64,000 nucleotides of DNA from NCBI RefSeq assembly GCF_000262465.1, contig NZ_CM001489.1:3914033-3978032 (forward strand), in the 5' to 3' direction. Source of the stretch: Frankia sp. QA3. Lineage in GTDB: Bacteria; Actinomycetota; Actinomycetes; Frankiales; Frankiaceae. Within the stretch, counting starts at the first letter, position 1; every line of letters starts with the position of its first letter. This document shows, one piece after another, positions 48,501 through 56,900 of the stretch. The position numbers were made by a program, and so were the translations under genes. The notes below the pieces were generated by a model that was not told the DNA's origin, made no database searches, and saw only the letters and a program-made list of their open reading frames with translations.

Positions 48501-50926
48501 TGCCCGAGCACGCCGTCGCGGCGCAGCCGCTCCAGCGCGGTGCGCACGCTCGTCTCGCGCCCGCAGATGATCGACTGGTGCGGGCAGTTGTCGTGGGAGA
48601 CGACGATCTCGTCGAGGTCGGCGATCACCTCGGCGGCGCGCACGGCACCGCAGCCCAGCGCCCCGAAGACGACCCCGGGCACCTCCAGCGAGGCCGGGTC
48701 GAAGCCGGCGATGAAGGCGTCGGTGAACTCGTCGGTGATCAGCCCGCCGCTGACCATCGCGTTCCACTCGCCGATGCTGTGCCCACCGACGAGGTCCGGG
48801 ACGATCCCCAGCCGGCGCAGCGCCTCGTCGAGGATGCGCCCCACCTCGACGCTCGCGACGCCGTGCCGGCCGAGCATCCCGGTGTCGTCGAGGGCCGGGC
48901 GGGCGAGCCCGAAATGCGCGCAGACGTCGTCGATGCGCGGGGAGAACTTGTCCTCCAGGCCGCAGAACAGGAACGCCGTCTGCCCGGCGGGCGTCCCGTC
49001 CGGCCGGGCGGGGTCGAGCAGGCCGGCCGGGGTGAACCACAGGTCGTTGCGGCCCCGCCACGGGTTGCCCCGCCCCACGACCGTGCGGGCCAGGGCGAGC
49101 CGGCGCGGGTTCGGTGCGACCAGGGCGAGCCGCCAGGGGCCGCCGGGCGGCGGGTTCGCCGCGTCATCCCGGCCGAGCAGCTCCGCGTCGTCGGCGTCGA
49201 GCTGGGCGAGCAGGTCCGCCGGGCTGCTCCCGGCGAGCAGCAGGACCGGTTCCGCAGCCGGATCGGCCACCCGCGGCGCCGCCACCGCAACCGCCGCCGC
49301 CGTGGGTGCCGCCGCCGTGGGTGCCGCCGCCGTGGGTGCCAGTGGCCCGACCGCCGGCGCCGCCGCGTCCGGCGAACCCGCCCGGTCGGTCGGGGCGGCG
49401 GCGGGGAAGGTGTGGGCCAGGGTGGCCGGGGCGGTCGGCGGCGCCTCCTCGACGACGAGGTGGGCGTTGATGCCGCCGAAGCCGAAGGCGTTGACGCCGG
49501 CGCGGCGGGGGCCGCCGCCCGCCGGGGTGTCCCAGTCGGTCGCGGCGCGCACCGGCGCGAACCGGCTGCCGGCGAAGGCGGCGTGCGGCTCGTCGCAGTG
49601 CAGCGTCGGCGGCAGCACCCGGTGGTGCAGGGCGAGCGCGGTCTTGATCAGGCCGGCCGCGCCGGCCGCGGGCATCGCATGGCCGATCATGGACTTGACC
49701 GAGCCGATCCCGATGTCCGCCCGTCCGGCGCCGCCCGTGCCGGCCGCGGCCGCCGTGCCGAAGATCCGGCCCAGCGTGGCGAGCTCCACGGCGTCGCCGG
49801 TCGGGGTGGCCGTGCCGTGCGCCTCGACCAGGCCGATCGCGCCGGGTGCCGTCGGGTCGAGCCCGGCGTCCGCCCAGGCGCGGCGCACGGCGAGGGCCTG
49901 CCCGTCGGCGGCGGGGGCCATCAGGGAGGCGGAACGGCCGTCGCTCGACGTGCCGGCCCCGCGCAGCACCGCGTAGATCCGGTCGCCGTCGCGGCGGGCG
50001 TCGGCCAGCCGGCGCAGCACCAGCATGCCCACGCCCTCGCCGATGAGGATGCCGTCCGCCCGCCGGTCGAACGGGCGGATCGCCTCGCTCGGCGACAGCG
50101 CGCGCAGCAGGGAGAACACGCTCCAGAACGACGGCTCGTGGACGAGGTGGGCGCCGCCGACGATCATCGTGTCGGTGCGGCCCGAGCCGAGGTCGCGCAT
50201 CGCCATCTCGACGGCGATGAGCGACGACGCGCAGGCCGCGTCCACCGTGTAGGCGGGACCGCGCAGGTCGAGCCGGTTCGCGATGCGCGACGCGGCGAGG
50301 TTGGGGACCAGGCCGATCGACGCCTCCGGCCGGGCCGGGCCGAGCTGGGCGACGAACGCCTCGCGGACCCGTTCGACCGCGTCGGCGGGCAGGTCCGGCA
50401 GGACCTCGCGCAGCGTCGTGACGAGCTGGCGGGAGGTGCGCACCCGTTGTTCGAGCCGGGCCACCCCGGAGCCCACGTAGCCGCCGCGGCCGAGCACCAC
50501 GCCCACCCGCTCGGCGTCGCCGAGCCGGTCGGGCCCGCCGGCGTCGGTGATCGCCTCGGCGGCGAGCCGCAGCGCCAGCAGCTGGTCCGGTTCGGCCCAG
50601 TCGACGGCGTTCGGCACGATGCCGAAGGCCGTCGGGTCGAAGGTGGCGAACTCGTCGACGAAGCCGCCGCGCCGGCAGTAGAAGCCGTCCGCCGCACCGG
50701 CCGGCGCCGTGCCCGCGCCCCGCCGCACGTCCGGCGCGCCGGGCGGCCGCTCGGGCGGGAAGTAGTCGTCGACGTCGAAGCGCTCCCGCGGGAACGCCCG
50801 GATCGCGTCGACCCCGCCGACGATGTTGCGCCAGAACGTGTCGAGGTCGCCGGCCCCCGGGAACAGCGCCGACATCCCCACCACGGCGATCGGCGGCACC
50901 CCGGACCCGCCACCGGGGTCACGCAT
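45599..50926 (-). CDS. Polyketide/PUFA-type synthase: KS-AT-dehydratase-like-phosphopantetheinyl transferase
   Basis: 1775 residues. KS at about 10-440: IAVVGMSALFPGAGDLDTFW, active Cys in VDAACASSLIAVEM (about 230), then EAHGTATPTGDAVE and VKSMIGHAMPAAGA for the two His. AT-like domain at about 640-960 with GHSIGEWNAMVSGG (Ser about 716). A low-complexity linker (960-1170) holds three 18-bp RAEQLP repeats. A hot-dog-like region at about 1185-1500 (MPHIVDHCFYRQPPGWTD, LFPVVPMTEVLELMIAQAA) resembles PUFA/Hgl synthase dehydratases. At the C-terminus (about 1510-1700) an integrated phosphopantetheinyl transferase shows AVGIDIEQIV and LWAAKEAAAKAEGTGL, able to activate the ACPs of the cluster. 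No ACP is seen within this protein. The ATG overlaps the upstream synthase stop. Confidence 0.9.
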   Translation of the reverse strand: MRDPGGGSGVPPIAVVGMSALFPGAGDLDTFWRNIVGGVDAIRAFPRERFDVDDYFPPERPPGAPDVRRGAGTAPAGAADGFYCRRGGFVDEFATFDPTAFGIVPNAVDWAEPDQLLALRLAAEAITDAGGPDRLGDAERVGVVLGRGGYVGSGVARLEQRVRTSRQLVTTLREVLPDLPADAVERVREAFVAQLGPARPEASIGLVPNLAASRIANRLDLRGPAYTVDAACASSLIAVEMAMRDLGSGRTDTMIVGGAHLVHEPSFWSVFSLLRALSPSEAIRPFDRRADGILIGEGVGMLVLRRLADARRDGDRIYAVLRGAGTSSDGRSASLMAPAADGQALAVRRAWADAGLDPTAPGAIGLVEAHGTATPTGDAVELATLGRIFGTAAAAGTGGAGRADIGIGSVKSMIGHAMPAAGAAGLIKTALALHHRVLPPTLHCDEPHAAFAGSRFAPVRAATDWDTPAGGGPRRAGVNAFGFGGINAHLVVEEAPPTAPATLAHTFPAAAPTDRAGSPDAAAPAVGPLAPTAAAPTAAAPTAAAVAVAAPRVADPAAEPVLLLAGSSPADLLAQLDADDAELLGRDDAANPPPGGPWRLALVAPNPRRLALARTVVGRGNPWRGRNDLWFTPAGLLDPARPDGTPAGQTAFLFCGLEDKFSPRIDDVCAHFGLARPALDDTGMLGRHGVASVEVGRILDEALRRLGIVPDLVGGHSIGEWNAMVSGGLITDEFTDAFIAGFDPASLEVPGVVFGALGCGAVRAAEVIADLDEIVVSHDNCPHQSIICGRETSVRTALERLRRDGVLGQVLPFRSGFHSPFLEPYLDRLRTNLAGVTLVEATIPIWSATTVAPYPRDHDAVRALALRHLVEPVRFRELVRRLHDTGVRAFVQVGVGSVAGFVDNTLPGHDHIALVTNSPKRSGLDQLRRVAAALWVEGAAPRLDLLPCRTRPEPPAALATAPVPAAAPASGRRIELPRRRGAPVRLNLGTPLVRLGAAGADLLGPDIGSRLPGGERIPATPAVPPTGAPAPPRAEQSPRAEQLPRAEQLPRLVEPVARGAAQALGAAGRHPVLDELRAALADADAVMSAVVDRWALGPAVRPGSPPRRRGVPAPGGASTVPAPGGAGAVPAPRGGGAPACGGRAASAPDGRAAPASGGGAASAAGAGAAPVPAPRTVRRRLSLASMPHIVDHCFYRQPPGWTDPSDLFPVVPMTEVLELMIAQAAALMPGRVPIGIRDVRALRWLAIEPAVEVSVTLTPAGPDAVRVTMEGYARGTVMFAEGYPQPPRTTAATADLPVGPTGPTLPGERPSRHQGSDLYGGHFLFHGPGYQGIDRIEAIAATGIRGRLRVPSASGALLDNAGQLFGYWAMENLPEDSLLLPQSLADLRFHGPAPVAGDLVDCVVRIRQVAERTVTADMELRRRDGSLWAVVSAWTDRRFANDDVLWAMVRAPEVHTVAQPSGEGWVVALDRWSDSASRELIVRHYADAADRARLAGLNPRAARGWLLGRIAVQDAVRRWLWARGAGPVWGIEVRIEHDELGAPLVGALPARPGIPAGDPPRVSLAHKPELAVALVSADGAVGIDIEQIVARAPGVELAALAPAERDLLDRVAGGDPGRRALWFTRLWAAKEAAAKAEGTGLAGRPRQFVVDGPHPPGRAWAAADWAGHDPPELVRVTVYGDGPDGPLPRGCRWVALRTVDASGRIRPEGGEPRAPDADPGGAGDRAVATGVRSTTVTGQDAARDGAPTDRAGAATYVVAWTSPEVEANGLPNEKE
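47777..47830. repeat. Three tandem 18-bp repeats in the linker of the 1775-residue synthase
   Basis: Unit CGGCAGCTGCTCGGCACG, three copies, the third with two changes. They encode RAEQLP hexapeptides in the inter-domain linker on the minus strand. Confidence 0.88.
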
Positions 50927-53900
50927 CGAACGCCTCCGCCTCGGCGCACATGTAGACGACCTGCGCCGGGCCGCCGGGCGGGCCCGCCAGCTCCCGCAGC
51001 AGCGCGGCGACCCCGTCGGCCGGGTCGATCAGGCCGATGCCGCGGCGGGCGTACTCGCGGGCGAGCTCCGCGGAGACCATCCCGCCGCCCGCGGCGGCGG
51101 CCGGCGAGGCCCAGGGGCCCCAGTCGACGCTGACGACCCGGCCGGTGAAGCGCCCCGCCGCCGCACCCGCGAGCGTGTCGAGGGCGTCGTTCGCGGCGGC
51201 GTAGTCGGCCTGGCCCCGGTTGCCGAACACCCCCGCGACGCTGCCGAACAGGGCGAGGAAGCCGACGTCGTCGCGCACCGCGGCGAGCAGGGCGCGGGCA
51301 CCGTCGACCTTCGTCCGGTAGACCCGGTCGAACGACTCGGGCGTCTTGTCGCGCAGCAGCCGGTCCGCGAGGATGCCCGCGCCGTGCACCAGCCCGTCGA
51401 GGCGGCCATGGCGGGCGTAGACGTCGGCCACCGCCGCGGCGACGGCCGCGCCGTCGCGCACGTCCACCGCGTGGTAACGCACCGAGGACGCGAGGCCGCG
51501 CAGAGTTGCCAGCGTCGCCCGTACCTCCCGCTCGGCGAGCAGTCGGGCGACGCGGGCCTCGATCTCGGCCGGGCGGCGCACGCCGGTCTCGATCAGCGCG
51601 CGGCGCAGTGCCGGAGCGTCGGCCGCGCCCGCCGTCGCGGGGTCCTCCGGCTCCGCGGGCGGCGTGGTGCGCCCGATCAGTTCGATGGCGCAGCCGCTGC
51701 GCCGGGCGAGCTCGACGGCGACCGCCGCGGTGATGCCCCGGGCGCCGCCGGTGAGCAGCACGACGGAGGACGGGCCGAGACCGGAAGGCAGGTCGCCGGC
51801 CCCACCGGCATCCGCGGGCCGCACCCGCGGGGTGGCCCGCACCCCGTCGCGGTAACCCACGACCAGCGGCCCGCCGGGGGTGAGCAGCTCGGCGAGCAGG
51901 CTGTCCGCGATCCGGCGGGGCTCGTCCTTCGGCTCGACGTCGACGAGCCGCAGCGCCAGGCCGGGGACCTCCCGGGCGATCGTGCGGACGAGGCCCGCGA
52001 GCCCCGCGCCCAGTGTCGGCCGGACGGCGAACCCCCCGGCGTCGGCACGTCGGGCGTACTCCAGGGCGTCGATCGCGCGCGGGTCGGGCGTCGCGCCGGG
52101 GCCCGCGGCGCCGGCCCGGCCGAACCGCCCGCCGTTGCCGGTGGCGATGAGCACCCGCCGGCTGCCGCCGAGCGCCGCGGCCCGCAGGGCGGGAAACGCG
52201 CCGGGCAGGATCGCGTGCTCGTCCGCGTCCGGGTCGGCGGAGGCGATCCAGACGAGACCGTCGGCACCGACCCCGGCCCGGATCTGGTCGACGAGGCCGG
52301 TGTCGTCGGCGGCGAGGATCCGCGCCTCGGCGCCCGCCTGCTCCAGCCGGGTGGCGAGCGCCAGGCCGACCCCGAGACCGCCCTCCACCAGCAGGAACCG
52401 GGAGCCGGCGAGGTCGACCGGCGCCGCGCCGGCCGGCGCGGGCAGGATCTCCGGCTCGACGACGAAGCGCCGCAGCGGGACCCCGGTCGGATCGCCGGCC
52501 GTGGGAGACCCTGCGGCGACGGGAGACCCGGCGGCGACGGGAGACCCGGCGGGCACGAGAGTCCCGGCGGGCACCGACGCGGGCGGCTCGACCGGCTCCC
52601 CCACCGGGAGTCCGGCCGACGACGCCGCGTGGGACTCGATGGTCACCACCGATCCCCCGGTGGAAGCGCTGGGCGCGTTCCCGCCGGGGGCGGAGCCGAC
52701 GATCCAGTCGACGATGCCGCGGACGGTCTTGATCGCCGCCAGCTCCTCGACGACCTCCTCGCCCAACTCCCCCGAACCCGCCTCCACCAGCCCCAACCGC
52801 TGCGCCAACTCCCCCAGGATCTCCGTCCGCTTGATCGAATCGATCGACAGATCAGCCTCGAGATCCAGATCCGGCTCCAGCATCTCCACCGGATAACCCG
52901 TCTGCTCCGCGATCACCCCCACCACCGCCTCCGACACCGCCGACCGCTCCAACACAGCGGACGCGGCCACCGGCGCCGCGGCGGCCGAGGTGTGCGTGCC
53001 GTTCGAGCCGGCACGGATCGCCGCGACGGAGGCGTCGCCTGCCCCAGCATGCGTGCCGTTCGATCCCGGCGCGGCGGGCCAGGCCGCCGTCGCGCCGGCG
53101 TGGGTCCCGTTCGACCCGGCCGGGACGGGCGACACCGGCGAGGCCGAGCCCGCGGCGGCGGCGGCGAAACGGTCCATCATCCAGTCGACGATGCCGCGGA
53201 CGGTCTTGATCGCCGCCAGCTCCTCGACGACCTCCTCGCCCAACTCCCCCGAACCCGCCTCCACCAGCCCCAACCGCTGCGCCAACTCCCCCAGGATCTC
53301 CGTCCGCTTGATCGAATCGATCGACAGATCAGCCTCGAGATCCAGATCCGGCTCCAGCATCTCCACCGGATAACCCGTCTGCTCCGCGATCACCCCCACC
53401 ACCGCCTCCGACACCGCCGACCGCTCCAACACAGCGGACGCGGCCACCGGCGCCGCGGCGGCCGCCCCCGCGCCGACCGGCGGCGGGTCCACGCCCGCCG
53501 CGTCCGGCGCGGGGGCGGGCCGGGGCACCGCGGGAGTCGCCGGTACACCGGCGGCCCGCGCCTGCGCCGGCTGGGCCTGGCGGGGGACCGCGGGGGTGAC
53601 GGCGCCACGGGCGTCCCGCGGGTCGGCGTGGGTCGCGGGCGCACCCGCGGCGGCGCTGTCGATGCCGTCGCGCGCCGCCGGGCGGCCGAGGCCGGTCGGG
53701 TCGTAACCCAGGTAGCCCAGCACCACATCGCGCTGCGCCGCGACCAGCTCGCGGGTGGTCCGCAGGAACTCCAACACCACGGCGTCCACCGGGCCGCCAC
53801 CTCCAAGCTCGGGCAGTCCGGTGGCGAGGACCGCCGGATCGTCGATCGGGTCAGCGGGGACGAGCGGTGGCGCCGGGTCCTGCGGGACGAATCCCCGCAC

Positions 53901-56900
53901 GCCCGCGATCTCGGGAAGCTCCACGCCGGCCGCTGGCCGTTCCCCCGGGGCCGGCGTCGGCGCGGAGCGGGCCGCTGCGGAGGGCGCCGCCACGGAAGGT
54001 GTTGCCACGGAAGGTACGGAAGGTGTTGCCACGCAGGGCGCTGCGGGTGCCGCTGCGGAGGGCGCCGCCGCGGCGTCCGCGGCCGGTGCCGCCGAGTCGT
54101 CTGCACCCGGGCCGGCGGCGAGGGCCAGCCGGGTCGGCGGCCGCAGCCCGCCCGGCAGGAACCGGCCGTCGGCGGTGCGCACGTAGGCCCCGTCGATGAG
54201 CCAGCCGGGCCGTCGCGGCACGTCCGCGGCACTCACCATCCGGGCGTCGCGACCGGTGAACAGGGGCGCCGGGTCGACGCCGACGCCGGCCGCGGCGAGC
54301 TCGGCGAGCGCGAGCAGCAACCGGCGCAGCCCCGGTTCGCCCGCGACGTCGGTGGCCACGACCCGGTGCGGCCGCCCGGCGAGGATCTTGCCGACGAGCT
54401 GGGAGAGGACCCGACCGGGGCCGGCCTCGACGAAGGTCCGCACACCGGCCGCGTACATCGCCTCGATCTGCTCGACGAACCGCACCGGCGCCGCCACCTG
54501 GCCGGCGAGCGTCGCCCGCACCTGCTCCGGTGCCGCCGGGTACGGCTCGGCGGTGGCGTTGGACCACACGGGCAGCGCCGGCGCGGCGACGTCGAGCTCG
54601 GCGAGCCGGTCGGCGAGCGTGCCGGCGGCCGCGGCCACGACCGGGCTGTGGAACGCGCAGGCGACCGGGATCGGCCGGGCGGTCACGCCGGCCCGGCCGA
54701 GGGCGGCCACGGCGTCGCCCACCGCGGCGGTCGGCCCGGAGATCACGCTCTGCCGCGGGGCGTTGTGGTTGGCGACGACGACGTGGCCGCCGCCGACGTG
54801 GCCGCCGCCGACGTCGCCGGCGATGCCGCCGAGCGCCTCGCGCACCCGCTCGATGGGCGCCTGGACGGCGGCCATCGTGCCCGGGTCGTCCCCCGCCGCG
54901 GCGAGGATCGCGGCGGCCCGCGCCTCACTCAGGCCGACGAGGTCGGCCCGGTCGAGCGCGCCGGCGGCGCACAGGGCGACCAGCTCGCCGTAGGAGTGCC
55001 CGCCGACGTGGTCCGGACGGACACCGAGCCCGGTGAGCAGGTCGTGGACGGCGAGGCCGGCGAGGCCGAGCGTCGGCTGGGCCGCCCGCGTGTCGGTGAT
55101 CGCCGCCGCCTGCTCGGCCTTCTGCTCCCGGGTGAAGGCGGCCGGCGGGAACATCGTGTCGACCCACTGGGGAGCCAGGTCGAGCACGCCCCGCAGCCGG
55201 GGGAAGGCTACGAACAGGTCGGCGAGCATCCCGGGCCGCTGGCTGCCCTGGCCGGGGAACAGGAAGGCGGTCGCGCCCGGCTCGGCGTCGTCGCGGACGA
55301 ACAGCCCGGCGCGCGGGTTCGCCGTGAACGTCCGGGCCGCCTCGATGGCGGCGGGCAGCCCGTCGAGGTCGTCGGCGACGAACGCGACCTGCACCGGGCC
55401 ACTGCCGGCCGCGCAGGTGGTGCGGGCGAGGTCCCGCAGGCGGAACGGCCGCCCGGCGTCGTCGTTCGTGGTGACCAGGGCGGCGAGCCGGTCCAGCGCC
55501 CGGGTGGCCGCCGCCCGGTCGGCGCCGCGCACGGCGAACAGCTCCGCGGGCCACTGGTCCAGGCCGTGGGCGGGTTCCGGCCCGCCGTCGTAGGCGGACA
55601 GCACGACGTGGAAGTTGGTGCCGCCGAAGCCGAACGCCGACACCCCGGCGTGGCGCGCGGCGGCGGGCGCCGCCCAGGGCTTCGCGGCCTCGTCGAAGTA
55701 GAACGGGCTGGTCTCGGCGTCCCAGTAGGCGTTGGGGCTGTCGATGTGCAGGGTCGGCGGGCGCACGCCGGTCTCGACCGCCTTCGCCACCTTGATCAGC
55801 CCGGCCAGGCCGGCGGCGCACTTGGTGTGCCCGATCTGCGACTTCACCGAGCCGACCGCGCACTGGCCGGGGGTCGCGCCGTGGTCGGTGAACACCTCGG
55901 TGAGGGTCGCGAGCTCGGTGCGGTCGCCGACGACCGTGCCGGTGGCGTGCGCCTCGAGCAGGCCGACGTCGCTCGGCGAGATGCCCGCCCGCGCGTAGGC
56001 CCGTTCCAGGGAGAGCACCTGGCCGGCCTTGCGCGGCGCGGTCAGCCCGAGCGCGCGGCCGTCGGAGGAGCCGGCGACGGCCCGGATGACGGCGTGGATG
56101 CGGTCGCCGTCGCGCTCGGCGTCGGCGAGCCGCTTGAGCACGACGACCGCGACGCCCTCGCCCAGGCTCGTCCCGTCGGCGCCGGCATCGAAGCTGCGGC
56201 AGCGCCCCTGGGGCGACAGCGCATGCACGGAGGAGAACAGCAGGAAGTCGTGCGCGCCGGCGTGGGTGTCCACCCCGCCGCAGAGCACCAGGTCCGAGCT
56301 GCCGGCGAGCAGCTCCTTGCAACCGGCGTCGAGCGCGGCCAGCGACGAGGCGCACGCCGCGTCGACGGTGAAGTTCACCCCGCCGAGGTCGAGCCGGTTG
56401 GCGACCCGCCCGGCGATGACGTTCGCGAGCATGCCGGGGAAGGAGTCCTCGTCCAGCTCGGGCAGGAACTCCTCGAGCTCGGCGGGCAACTGCCCGAACA
56501 GTCCCGGCCACAGCGAGCGCAGCCCGTAGGCGCCGGACAGGTCGGTGCCGGCCTCGGTGCCGAAGACGACCGAGGCGCGGGAGCGGTCGAACGGCCGGCC
56601 CTCGCCGGCCGCCTTCTGCCCCGTGTCGTAACCGGCGCTGCGCAGCGCACGGGTGGCGACCTCGAGGGCGAGTAGCTGGCTGGTCTCGATGCTGCGCAGG
56701 GAGCGCGGCGGGATGCCGTAGGCCAGGGCGTCGAACGGGACCCGCGGCAGGAATCCGCCCCACTTCGACGGGGTGCGGCGCCCGGCGTCCTTCGCCACCG
56801 CGTCGGGCCGGTAGTACACCTCGGGGTCCCAGCGGTCGGCCGGAACCTCGCGGATCGCGTCGTTGCCGGCGACGACGTTCGCCCAGAACGTGGCGAGATC

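Noticed and set aside
45923..56675. Very long plus-strand frames opposite the synthase genes
   Set aside because: They are complements of high-GC coding DNA, rich in Arg, Gly and Val, without motifs; the minus-strand synthase domains are unmistakable.
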